Source: Bicyclus anynana (Eukaryota; Arthropoda; Insecta; Lepidoptera; Nymphalidae). Taken from it: DNA of 64,000 bases. Positions within the stretch are counted from its first letter, which is position 1; every line of letters starts with the position of its first letter. This document shows, one piece after another, positions 11,901 through 21,780 of this stretch. The position numbers and the translations under genes were made by a program. The notes under the pieces are model-generated. The model had not been told where the DNA came from. It worked only from the letters and a program-made list of their open reading frames with translations, and ran no database searches. The stretch spans positions 11,993,355-12,057,354 of the forward strand of contig NC_069104.1 of assembly GCF_947172395.1 (NCBI RefSeq), written 5' to 3'.

Positions 11901-14900
11901 CTAAGTACTAGTAGGAGCACAAAGCATTGATTTTTAGCTAGCACATTAAATAGTTGATTTTTTTATCGTTCCAGCCTCCACTGCCACGGTGTCCGGGCTA
12001 CTGTCTCCTCAACATAATGGCAGCTTTCTGCGAGCGGCCCGCCGTGCTCCTCTCACACACCACCTGCAAGCACAGTGGCTCCATCTGCTGTGATAATACA
12101 AGGTGAACTGAATATAATAATATGAATAAGAAACCAAAGCCCCCCAACCCAAGCCCTTAGGCTAAAAAGCCTCAACTCTGGGAGGGGTTAAAAGAGAATA
12201 TCGGGGGAGCAAGGTGCCCCGCGACACACCCGCGCAAAGAGGCACTGCCTCGAGGCCCGTAGCCCCGTCCCGTTCACACGGGCCGGAAAGATTCATGGAA
12301 AAAAAATTCAATCAAATCTTTGTAAGTTTTTGGTAGCAGAGCATGGTTATCTATCTAAATACCATTAAGTCTACAGATATCATACGTACTCGAAGATGCC
12401 ATAAATTCTCATTTATTATTCAGAGTTCCTCCGCGCACGACCCCGCGGCCCACCACGACAACAACGACGACGACCACGACACCAGCGCCCGTCGATCCAC
12501 GGCCCGACTGCCCTGGTTCCTGCATAGTGTCGCTTCTCTCCTTCACGTGTTTCCGTGAGTACTGTTTTTATTCAATGCCGATTTAAATATCAACTAATTT
12601 GTAGCACATTATGGCTTCGAAATATAATTAGCGACCAAAGTTATGCTCGGAGTAGATCTGGGTGATCTGCACTAGACTATGATCCTCACAACAAAAAGTC
12701 ACTTTTTGTCTTATACAGTTACAATGTAAATTTCTATTGAATGCTTGTCCTAAGTTCCCGTTAATTTTCAGGCAACGCGGAGATGACGGATGTGTTTAAG
12801 TGCAAGAAGGCAGGCACCGCGTGCTGCGCGCCCAAGGCCAAGGTGCTGGAAGCGATGGGCGTGAGCCGCAACGACTCGTACCCGCTGGCCACCACGCACA
12901 CGCACGCAATGGTGCTGCACACGCCCGCGCCCATCACCACGCCCATGCGTACGTACACACACAATCAGAACTGACATAATAGATAACGAAACTAAAAGTA
13001 GATTATGAAAATTAGAACGGGTATCCAAAGTTTGGACAGAGAGACCACAACAAAGGGAAGTGTTGTGAGTTATTCTCTCTGTCACATGATCATTCGCCTT
13101 ATTTAAGGCGAATTTTTGTATTAGAGACACGAAAGTTTTAAATGCAAGTTATGTGCCATTTCGTGCACTATTTAGTCTAATCTCATAAAAAGAAAACTTT
13201 ATGTCCGTGGACAAAGCACGCCATTATCATTTACTGCGGTTTATTTTTTGAATATGATGTGCTAACCGAGACATATCTTGAGACCAAACACCAATAAATA
13301 ACCCCTCACCATATTTATCTTCAGACCCTGAATGCTATTTATTATTTGAAAGTAGGTACCTACACTTGTTTGACCTAATAATTTAAAAAGTATTTTGTTT
13401 CCATTTCAGCACAATACGAACCGAACTACGTGACGACGTTGAGGACACCTGAAAAGTACAACAAATACGTCTGCGGAGTGAAAGGTGATTGCTAGTTTTA
13501 GAGCTAAATAACTAAAAAGCAACAAGCGAGTTCGAACACCTCTTCTTCATGCAATCATGCATCGCTTGATTACAATAATGTTGATGATTTAGTTCAACTG
13601 TATCTGATGCAGGCACATCATCGCGCGCTGGCCGCGTGATGGGCGGCGAGGACGGCGAGCGCGGCGAATGGTGCTGGCAGGTGGCGCTCATCAACTCGCT
13701 CAACCAATACCTATGCGGCGCTGCTCTCGTCGGCACGCAGTGGGTACTCACCGCCGCGCATTGCGTTACCAAGTGAGTACAGTGTTACAGAAATTGTGCT
13801 GAAAGTTGATCTTTGTATTCAACATTGCAACATAGATGTTTTTTTCTATAAATGAATATTTGCCATATTTTTATTTTATTTTATAAGATTAAAATTCCCA
13901 TTTACATCCAATTAGCTGGAAAACTGTGTTGGGAGTGGGTTAGCAGTAGTCTAGACTCTAGACTGCTGAGCTCGAGTCTCCTCTCAGAATGAGAGGACTC
14001 ATCCTCTAGAGTCGAGAGGAGAGGTCTAGAGGAGATGGGGATCGAACCACGAGCTTTCGGTGATGAGTCCTCTCATTCTGAGAGAAGACTCGAGCTCAGC
14101 AGTGAGCCGAATATGGGTTGTTAATGATGATGATGATGATTATCTCGCTAAAAGTCAATCTTCATACCCAGCTACAAGTTGATCTATGCACCCATCATCG
14201 CGCTACATGTTGATCTCTGTTCCCAGTATCGTGCGCTCAGGTGACGCGATCTACGTGCGCGTGGGCGACCACGACCTGACGCGCAAGTACGGGTCACCAG
14301 GCGCGCAGACGCTGCGCGTGGCGACCACGTACATACACCACAACCACAACAGCCAGACCCTGGACAATGATATAGCACTGCTAAAGCTGCACGGCAAAGC
14401 TGAGCTGAAAGAAGGTGACACGTTGTTTGTTTGTAAAAGTCACATTTAGATATAATAGATGGGTTGTTCAAGTAATGTTATAGACTTTTATGAGCAGTGG
14501 ACTATTGTACAGGCCCACGCCAGGATTTCGGCTTAACAGACGTTGAAACTGACTGGCACATTTAGACTGAGTAGAGTGATCAGCCCTGACCCTGAAGTTT
14601 TGTTGACTTGCCTCTTCTTTCTATAGTTAGTATAACTATAGAAAGAAGAGGCAAGTGTAGCCGTAAATAATAGCAAAAATACCATAAAAAAGCAGGTTTA
14701 CAAAGATTGCTTAAATATAATAAGACCCTGATACTTTCTACCATAATAATTTGGTGTATAAAAAATTTAAATAGACTATGTATAATCCTAATTTATAAGC
14801 AAACAGATAAAAAATGTCATCGTGCCAGGTGATCATTTCTTGGGGAGGGGTACTATTTTCGGGAAGTGTTGACTCATGAATTATTGCAGGTGTGTGCTTG

Positions 14901-16638
14901 GTGTGCCTGCCGGCGCGAGGAGTGAGCCACGCGGCGGGCAAGCGCTGCACTGTCACCGGGTACGGATACATGGGCGAGAGTGAGTATTTATTAGTCATTC
15001 TGTATCTGTAGTTACTATTAAACAATTTTGACCGTGTTTTATGCATCTAATATATTTAAACCTTTTGCTACAGTTATGTCGAACGCGTATTTTATTAAGT
15101 AACTTTTAGGGACGTCACGTTTTTCGCTTTTCGTCGGCGTCGCCAAGAAAACGGCGAGAGGGCTAGGCTCTAGATATATTTTATGTCTCTCGTCTAAAGA
15201 GACAAAAAATATACATACCTAAATGAAATGCGACTAAAATTCTAAGGGTTTTTAATTAACTTACATTATTGACTTCTTATCAATCTTGCAAGTCTTAACT
15301 CTTCCCTCTTAAACAAGCAAAGTAGCTGTTATAGGCAATGGTTTTCCGTTTAACTTTGGGTGGGCCATCTGCAAAGTGTTATAGGTAGGTAGGTACTACT
15401 AACCACTTGAGTGAGTCTTTGTCCACGCTTCAGGAGTGCGTTATGCCACTGTTGTCATACTCCCGCACTAGCAGGCAGCGAGAGGGAAAATATTTTAATT
15501 GCTTTCCCAGTTTTGTTGCGAAAAGTGAGAGGCACATCTTGCCTTATTGTAGTAGGTACCTCTGATCTGAGAGCGAGAGCTTTTATTTCATTTCACTAAC
15601 CATTTAAATGTCCAGCGGGACCAATCCCACTGCGCGTGCGCGAGGCTGAGCTGCCAATAGTGAGCGACGCGGAATGCATCCGAAAAGTGAACGCTGTCAC
15701 AGAGAAGATCTTCATCCTGCCTGCCAGCTCCTTCTGTGCAGGCGGGGAAGAAGGCAACGACGCGTGTCAGGTGGGTTCATAGGCGTATATAGAGGGAGAG
15801 GGGGCGGGTCCAGACCTTCGTCATTTTATTAAAGCTGAAAGTTTGTCAACTCATGCCCCTAAGTAAGAACGGTAGTCAATTAAAGAGTTTGGATTGTATT
15901 GTGGTAGCTTTGGGAGGTAGCAGGTTTTAAGGATCTAAACCCTCAACCGTCTAAGTTTAAAGTTTAATTTTTTTATGTTTTCCTCGACATACCTAATCTC
16001 ATATTATGCTGATAAAAATATAAAAAAAATTAAACTTTATACTAAGACGGTTGAGGGTCTGGATCCTTGAAACCTACTATCTCTCAAAGCCACCACGGTC
16101 CAAACTTCACAGTACTTATCTATGGTAGGAGCATGAGCTGACAAACTGTCAGCTTTTATAAAATGACGAAGGTCTGGCGGTCGCTGGCTCTGTCTGTATA
16201 GAAGGTAATTGGTCTGAGTCCGCATTACATCCCCATACCAAGCTAACCTTACTCCTCAATTCTTCTGTCATTGGCGCCACTTTTTTAGACTTCTTCTTAA
16301 ATACTCATTCTTTATTTTATCAATTCTTGTCACACCACACATCCACCACATCCACATATACGCATTTCGTTTGCATGCATTCTCTTCCGTCCGTCCCTAT
16401 CCGTCCCTTTTACAGTCCGTCCGTTTTTTTGGTGATAGCAATGATTCTTATAGTCGCCATATTCTTTCAGGGTGACGGTGGAGGTCCTCTGGTGTGTCAA
16501 GACGATGGTTTCTACGAGCTGGTGGGGCTGGTTTCGTGGGGCTTCGGCTGCGGGCGGCGCGACGTGCCCGGCGTCTACGTCAAAGTGTCCTCCTTCATAG
16601 GGTGGATCAACCAGATCATATCCGTGAACAATCTATAA
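8767..16638 (+). CDS. mas: masquerade-type clip-domain serine protease homologue (3' thirteen exons)
   Basis: Thirteen exons join in frame: 8767-8916, 9522-9626, 10213-10409, 11160-11357, 11975-12102, 12424-12554, 12772-12948, 13410-13484, 13613-13772, 14227-14414, 14890-14979, 15616-15770, 16471-16638. They encode 639 residues to a TAA stop. Seen: five disulphide clip modules (each opening C-x3-C, most as CPGxC, and closing with CC), a Thr-rich linker, then a trypsin domain opening after GR|VMGG. His436 (TAAHC) and Asp488 (DNDIALL) are kept, the S1-pocket Asp581 is kept, but the nucleophile is Gly587 in GDGGGP. Known: Drosophila Masquerade is a secreted, catalytically dead homologue with five clips and the same Ser-to-Gly change; it acts in muscle attachment and axon guidance, and relatives serve in arthropod immunity. 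Inferred: secreted adhesion or cofactor protein. The first exon starts with two bases of a split codon, so signal peptide and N-terminus lie upstream. Confidence 0.93.
9522..9626 (+). CDS. mas: mas exon b: Thr/Arg-rich linker
   Basis: Acceptor TTGCAG, donor GTAATT, phase 1 to phase 1. Encodes residues 51-84, rich in Thr, Arg, Asp and Glu, with no cysteine. It is the spacer between clips 1 and 2 and is probably O-glycosylated (inference from Thr content). Confidence 0.85.
9851..10157 (-). mobile_element. SINE-A copy in a mas intron
   Basis: Full-length reverse copy in the intron between 9626 and 10213, ending about 55 bp before the next acceptor. Confidence 0.85.
10213..10409 (+). CDS. mas: mas exon c: clip domain 2
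   Basis: Acceptor TTACAG, donor GTAAGA, phase 1 to phase 0. Residues 86-150. Clip 2 runs from CPGVCVESRL to LCCVS, followed by a basic, Pro-rich linker. An open frame that runs on past 10409 is intron read-through, not coding. Confidence 0.9.
10463..10750 (+). mobile_element. divergent SINE-B copy in a mas intron
   Basis: CTCTGGCGCAGTTAGTAGTG head and GGCTCAGGTCTGGTCTGGGG middle are recognisable; many substitutions suggest an old copy. Located in the intron after 10409. Confidence 0.6.
11160..11357 (+). CDS. mas: mas exon d: clip domain 3
   Basis: Acceptor TTCCAG, donor GTAACT, 66 whole codons (residues 151-216). Clip 3 runs from CRGDC to TCCLTE, then a Thr/Pro/Arg linker leading to the donor. 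Third-position GC is very high compared with the flanking introns. Confidence 0.9.
11975..12102 (+). CDS. mas: mas exon e: clip domain 4
   Basis: Acceptor TTCCAG, donor GTGAAC, phase 0 to phase 2. Residues 217-258 hold clip 4 from CPGYC to ICCDN. The final AG joins an A in the next exon to make Arg. Confidence 0.88.
12128..12310 (+). mobile_element. unidentified GC-rich retroposon-like insert in a mas intron
   Basis: A GC-rich 180 bp block, including GTAGCCCCGTCCCGTTCACA, ends in ATTCATGGAAAAAAAA. It starts shortly after the exon e donor. The A-tail suggests a retroposed 3' end; origin unknown. Confidence 0.4.
12424..12554 (+). CDS. mas: mas exon f: polythreonine linker and first half of clip 5
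   Basis: Acceptor ATTCAG, donor GTGAGT, phase 2 to phase 1. Residues 260-302 contain a run of nine threonines interrupted by nothing else, then PAPVDPRPDCPGSC, the opening of clip 5. Clip 5 is the only clip split by an intron. Confidence 0.88.
12772..12948 (+). CDS. mas: mas exon g: second half of clip 5 and linker
   Basis: Acceptor TTTCAG, donor GTACGT, phase 1 to phase 1. Residues 304-361 complete clip 5 (KCKKAGTACCAPK) and give a His/Thr/Pro linker towards the protease domain. Confidence 0.88.
13410..13484 (+). CDS. mas: mas exon h: pre-protease linker
   Basis: Acceptor TTTCAG, donor GTGATT, phase 1 to phase 1. Residues 363-386; the single Cys in KYVCGVKG is placed where clip proteases have the cysteine that tethers the light chain to the protease domain after cleavage (family knowledge). 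Confidence 0.85.
13613..13772 (+). CDS. mas: mas exon i: protease start and catalytic His
   Basis: Acceptor ATGCAG, donor GTGAGT, phase 1 to phase 2. Residues 388-439: activation-like bond R394|VMGG, then LTAAHC with His436. VMGG replaces the usual IVGG of trypsins. Confidence 0.92.
13963..14125. repeat. SINE-A tail foldback in a mas intron
   Basis: Two copies of the SINE-A tail in inverted orientation (13963-14003 and 14062-14102, 41 bp arms, about one mismatch) flank a 58 bp spacer containing ATCGAACCACGAGC. Lies between mas exons ending 13772 and starting 14227. Confidence 0.75.
14227..14414 (+). CDS. mas: mas exon j: catalytic Asp region
   Basis: Acceptor TTCCCAG, donor GTGACA, phase 2 to phase 1. 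Residues 441-502 with the DNDIALLKL motif carrying Asp488. Confidence 0.92.
14606..14656. repeat. 24 bp perfect hairpin in a mas intron
   Basis: ACTTGCCTCTTCTTTCTATA plus GTTA, loop GTA, then the exact complement. Short-loop palindrome in the intron before exon 14890. Confidence 0.85.
14890..14979 (+). CDS. mas: mas exon k: trypsin-fold middle strand
   Basis: Acceptor TTGCAG, donor GTGAGT, phase 1 to phase 1. Residues 504-532 with VCLVCLPARG and CTVTGYGYMGE, the usual trypsin-fold block after the catalytic Asp. Confidence 0.88.
15616..15770 (+). CDS. mas: mas exon l: up to the S1 pocket
   Basis: Acceptor GTCCAG, donor GTGGGT, phase 1 to phase 0. Residues 534-584, ending NDACQ; Asp581 matches the trypsin S1-pocket aspartate, so the pocket is still of trypsin type although the nucleophile is lost. 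Confidence 0.9.
15811..16176. mobile_element. foldback element in the last mas intron
   Basis: Two arms of about 160 bp in inverted orientation (from CAGACCTTCGTCATTTTA, with inner blocks CCCTCAACCGTCT and AGACGGTTGAGGG) around a spacer of some 45 bp. Imperfect, no coding. Lies between exons 15770 and 16471. Confidence 0.78.
16471..16638 (+). CDS. mas: mas exon m: mutated nucleophile and C-terminus
   Basis: Acceptor TTTCAG; 55 codons and TAA at 16636-16638. It opens GDGGGPLV, where the catalytic serine should be, and continues through VSWGFGCGRRDVPGVY to the end. Gly587 at the nucleophile position makes this a serine protease homologue. Confidence 0.94.
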   Translation, partial: GDGGGPLVCQDDGFYELVGLVSWGFGCGRRDVPGVYVKVSSFIGWINQIISVNNL

Positions 16639-16698
16639 CAGTGAATATCCTAGGCAACTGTGTCCCATTTTAGACTATATTTACACTTACCATCAGCT

Positions 16699-16753
16699 CA
16701 TGGTCATAGTCGTGGTCATGGTCGCGGCCATGGTCATGGTCGTGGTCATGGTC
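16699..16753 (+). repeat. GGTCAT/GGTCGT tandem array after mas stop
   Basis: Nine hexamers varying as GGTCAT, AGTCGT, GGTCGC and GCCAT, about 60 bp past the stop, probably in the 3' UTR. Confidence 0.75.
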
Positions 16754-16790
16754 AAACGCGACACTATCTGATCTTGCATAAAAAAAATTC

Positions 16791-17041
16791 AACCGACTTC
16801 AGAAACGTATATTCACTAAATTAAAAAGCGAAAAATAACAACATCACTTGTGTTTTACCTGCTGATCAGTTTGAAGGCGGTGCTGGTGATGTATTAATTC
16901 AAGCCATCATAAAGATTTAGATTTTTCAGATAGTAATCTTTCATGTGGTTCATTCAGAAACGGCTTAAATTAACACACCGGCTGGGCACCGCCTTCAAAT
17001 CAGCAAGCGAATTCAGTACCTTCTTCTTTTTGAAGTCGGTT
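16791..17041. mobile_element. TIR MITE (AACCGACTTC) downstream of mas
   Basis: AACCGACTTCAGAAACG at the left and TTTTTGAAGTCGGTT at the right; inner inverted blocks TTTGAAGGCGGTGC and GCACCGCCTTCAAA make a longer foldback. Confidence 0.72.
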
Positions 17042-19914
17042 AAAAATAAAATAATGCAGCAATGATAATAATGCAAATAATGAACTTCATTATTGCTAGC
17101 ATTGCTAGCACTTGCATCATTATATTTATCGTGCCTAAATTATAATAACAGCCAAAATGTTTAATATTCAAACTGCAGAGTTAATAATAATAATTAATAC
17201 AGAGGAGCATAGTTACACAGAAAAGAACAGAAGACAAAGTATTTGGCAATTGACAATAATGTTAAACAGAGGCGTGATTCCGCTATTTTTGAAATATTCG
17301 CCTATAATAAGTTTAATTCGAAATTGAACTTTATTTCTATGGGACGCCAAAATTAAAATTTCACTAACAACGAAGTTTCCATGGAAACCAACGATGTCAT
17401 AGCGCTGTACTCGTAATTTTACAGAATGCGGGGGCAATTGCAGTAGATAGTGGAAAGACCCAAAAAAAAAACATAGGTTGGTTGTAAGTACATTACCTGA
17501 GCACGTAACCTACTGTTTGGAAGTCGATTAAAACATATTTATTGCGCGGTGACATTATGATTAATAGGATAAAAAATTACGTTTTAAGTAACCGAATTTA
17601 TTTATTATGTCTCTACGTTATTCAAAAAAACAATAATATTGTTGTTAAAGTTCGATAAAAAGCTAAAAAAGAACCTTATAATCTGTATTTTTTTGCTTTA
17701 TATAACAGTAGGTAAATAGCCTTTACAAATTAAAAAAATAAACAGTTTACCAACAGTTTACAACTTATTTTTGTATTTAGAATGCATTTATTTCTTTACT
17801 TTAATATTTTATTTAAAGTTACTATATTTTAAGTCTTTGAATTTGTAAATAAATATTTGCCTGTATTTGGAACATTAGTTAGGTATTTAATTATTTATGA
17901 TATGCATAGTTAATTTAAATAGAAAGCATTTAAAATATTTTCCCACCATTTTGTATTCAGTCGTAATTTTTGATACTGGCAATTAATAATTTTGTATGCA
18001 GTTTTAAATGTTACCTTAAATAAATATTTATAATGATTATACTATAGTAGATAGACGATTTAATTATTTATTAAAACAAAACAAGCAAAAATTAAATGAA
18101 ATTCTTGTATGTTATTTTTGTTTTAAATAGCCTTTACCAATAGGCTAGTTGACATTTTTTTTAATGGTCTTAAATAGTTCAATAACGTTCTACTAGATAA
18201 ATTTTTTTTGAAACGTGTTTACTTGAAAATTTTTTATGTACCTACCTATCTACCTACTATGCGAAATTAATATTGTTTTTATTATAATTTGATTCGAGTC
18301 AACTAACCTATTGGATTTTGAAAAGGCTGACCAATTCTGACCATTTACCTATTTTTCAACAAAAATCACTGACTATTTTTTTACATTTAACGTAGTTCTG
18401 TTTAGTCTTAGGTTATGAACCAAACCGTAACTTAAACATCATAAAAATATATTTGTTAATTAAGCTATTTATATTAAATTCTATTTCAGACTATCTTATG
18501 ACTATGGCTTGGATTTCTATTTTTGAAAATACAAATCCTGCGACTTAAGGAACAAACATTATAACCTTTATTTTTAATCTGTGTTTGCGACATGGAGGAT
18601 AGTTTGCGAAACATCTATAGATTATCAGTAAAAATTAAACCATTTTATCCATTTCTAACTCTCGTCAAACTTTTAGTCCGGTAAAGGCCGTACAGACTAA
18701 GTACTTTAGTATTTTAGTCTAAACTAAAATGCTATAAAGTCTAGACTAAAATGCTAAAGTAGTCCGAACTAGGCATTATGCTAGACTGCGCAGCGATCTC
18801 CGCATAGTTCAGCGTGCTACAATTAAAAAGTGGAATTGAAAGTTTGGCGCGGTCTTTGTTATTAAACTTTTTATTAGATTTTGCGCCTTAGTCTTTTCTT
18901 TATTGTTGTAAATAGTCTTATCTTAGTTTATTTATCATGGTTATTGAAACTGCATTTTGTGAGTCAAAACTTTGACCTACACTTATTTATTATATCAAAA
19001 ATGTTTTTTAAGCTAATGTAATTAAGTCTGCTAATAAAATATTCAATTTAAATTGTTTTTTTTAGTCATGGCAGCATTATCACCTTAGCGTATGTATAGT
19101 ACGCGGTAAGTTGAAGTATGTACAATAACTCTGGATGTTATTGACGTGCGATCGAATATCCACAGCAAAACGTTGACGCCATAAAATTTTCAATTATTTG
19201 ACATATTTTTGAAGCAGTCAAGCAGCTGAGCACGCGTTAGTACCTACCTACTTTTGTTTATAAGGTCAAGCTTCGCTTTGACTCCTTCCCTACCCCTATC
19301 CTATTCTAATCCTACCCTACCATAACCCTACTCAACCCTACCTTATCCTATGTTATTCTTCAGGTTCTCAGTTACCTCTGCACCAATTTTGAGCCAAATC
19401 GGTTTAGCAGATCTCGAGTTGTTGTTGTAACAAACCCGACTTTTTTTTATATTAATTCTATATACCTACCCTGTATACCTAATTCACTATCTTTGACGTA
19501 TGCTAGTTGAGTTAATTGAAATTGAGATTCTATGTAAAGCGTCATCCGGTGCTTACTGGTGGATATCATACAGTAACTGACATTTTGTAAATTGATTTGA
19601 TGTTTATTTTACTAAGTTGATAATAAAGACCAATAGTAATTAGGCCAGCTGTACTCGAATATTGACAACTGTCATTTTGGTTCAACTTAATTGCCGAGGT
19701 CTATAAGTACTTCGTTCTGAAATACATTTAGTTCAAGAGGAGAGAGATAAAATAAAATATCTATATCATTTAAATTTTTACTTTATTATATCTTATCTTA
19801 TAATAAAAAATGTTTCAAAAGGGTTTGGTAGCTCGGTGAGATTATTTCGTAATACTGTACGTATGACTATGATTTTGAAATAATAGACGTAAATGTTCCA
19901 AGCTCAGCTATTCG

Positions 19915-20020
19915 CTATGCGCACACATGCAAAATTTTGTGTTTATATGCATTATATATTTATGTATATATATTTATATAGTTTTTACTCCTAAACACAC
20001 AACTCGGCATTGTAGACAAT
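19915..20020 (+). repeat. dispersed repeat, second copy at 57695-57800
   Basis: GCAAAATTTTGTGTTTATAT, GTATATATAGTTTTTAC-like and ACACAACTCGGCATTGTAGA blocks are shared in the same orientation. Class unknown. Confidence 0.5.
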
Positions 20021-20487
20021 ATTAAGCACTGACTGCCAGCGAAGGACTATTTGCTATTATGACCACTTTCGCTGAAAAGACAAATTATTTGATAAAAAAA
20101 TATGGCTAAATACACAAATTGCGAATGGAAAAAAAAGACTTTTCGAATGTCACGATTAATAATTTTTACATTACGCGACCCTTTTGAACACAATCTCTTA
20201 ATAGTCGAAAACTAAAATATTAAATTACATAATAATATAAAAATGTGTCAATAAATGCTATTTAAAACAAACAGTTGTTTAAAAAGAGCAATAAGATAGT
20301 GTAAAAACATTTCTACAGAAAGTTCATAATTTAAAAAATATAATGTAAAAACAGAATTACAGACAGTACAGTAAGTAGGTTTTATCAAAATTGATTAATT
20401 GTTCAAACTCCGGTACGTTAAGGCTGCCAGTCCACCTAAGCGGAGCGAGACATCGGAGCCGAGAAACGGAGAAATATTAACCAATAT

Positions 20488-21595
20488 ACAGGGTGCTCGG
20501 GAGTATTTCCCATAACTTCCAAGATGTTAACGAGTCCACTTATAGGAGCCGAATTGCTTAACTAATATTATTTTAACAAAAAAAAAATAAAAACTTTTAT
20601 GTTTTTATACAAAGTAATTCAAATAATTCTGACTATCTTTGCATTTTAACATACGTACAACTTGGCTACGTCATAATTATAAGGATGCGTATTAGGGATA
20701 TATTTTAAGATCTATTTACAAAAGATATAATAACCGAGTTGGCCTTCTATAGGCCTTAGAGACATATGCCTCACTTGTCAACTATCCGTTTTTTTTTCTT
20801 TATAGATTTACTGAAGATGGTAAAATCAGCTCTTCTTTCTATTTATGTGAATATACAGGATGCTCGGGAGTATTTCCCATTAGTCTAGGGTTATATTCTT
20901 TAAGGAAAACTAATTAAAAATGTCTAAGGAATCAGTTGTCCGAACCGGTGCGGTGGTAGAATCTTTACAAATAGTCAACTGACATATCAAAAGTGCTTGT
21001 AAACTGAGCCTACTTGAAATAAATGAATTTTGAATTTTGTATTCGGAGTAAAAAATATTTCTTTTGTAGATTGTGATGATGATGATCTAACCAAACTTAT
21101 TCATTGATAAATATCATGAAGTAGCTTACTAGTCAAGCGCGGAGTGGCAGTTGCAATATGTCTTCGATGTCGACAGTCTTACCATTACGATCACGTATTT
21201 TAAATACAAGGATAGATAAAGGCATGTGTTACATGGATAGTCGGAAGTACTTGAATTACTTTGTATAAAAACATAAAAAAGCTTTTTTGTTAAAAAAAAA
21301 ATAGCTGAGCAGTTTGGCTCCTATCCACTTGACCCAACCTAGCAATCAGGTAAATAAACATATTCGAGCGTAAGCCCCACCCCCCCAAAAATCTACCAAA
21401 ATTCTACTAAAAGCTACTAAAAACGTTACGACTTATTCATCGCGCGTATTTGAAAATAATATACCACGTCGTGCAGGGGAATATATAGATAATAACTTTA
21501 CCGTTGTATTTAAACCGCCAACAAATATCTACTTTTAATAAAAAAAGGTGGACTTGTCACCTTGCAGTTATGGAAAATACTCCCGAGCACCCTGT
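20488..21595. mobile_element. TIR element (ACAGGGTGCTCGGGAG) at the kinesin-5 3' end
   Basis: Left end ACAGGGTGCTCGGGAGTATT, right end complement at 21566-21595; a third copy of the end at 20855 suggests nested or duplicated insertion. The right end lies 51 bp past the kinesin-5 stop codon. Confidence 0.7.
20930..21045 (+). mobile_element. LINE 3' end fragment
   Basis: CCGAACCGGTGCGGTGGTAG through CTACTTGAAATAAATGAATT, also found at 63480-63590. It lies inside a TIR element (20488-21595). Confidence 0.6.
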
Positions 21596-21645
21596 ATAAC
21601 AATTCTGTGAACCAGAAGGGCAACATAGCCATAGAGACATATGTC

Positions 21646-21780
21646 TCAGTTGTCAGCGTTCCGTTCATATAGCGGTTTCTTGTGCGAGACGGGCGCGGGC
21701 AGTTGCGAGGGTTTCTTGAACGATGCTTGGCGACTGATGGAGTTTGTCGTGTTCTCTTTGCCTTGCTGGTCTTGTTGGCG
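21646..21780 (-). CDS. Klp61F: kinesin-5 exon 20: C-terminus with KEN motif
   Basis: Residues 1130-1173 and TGA at 21648-21646. RQQDQQGKEN followed by Ser/Lys-rich sequence. A KEN box in the kinesin-5 tail fits APC/C-controlled turnover (known for mitotic regulators, inferred here). Acceptor TTCCAG. A transposon end lies about 50 bp past the stop. Confidence 0.88.
   Translation of the reverse strand, partial: RQQDQQGKENTTNSISRQASFKKPSQLPAPVSHKKPLYERNADN

Larger units (their letters stand above)
16639..21645. other. convergent intergenic region
   Basis: AT-rich DNA between the masquerade stop and the kinesin-5 stop, holding both 3' UTRs. Contains a GGTCAT tandem array, an AACCGACTTC TIR element and an ACAGGGTGCTCGG TIR element. 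From about 17050 to 20450 I see no coding potential, only AT-rich sequence with short degenerate repeats. Polyadenylation sites are not assignable. Confidence 0.6.
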
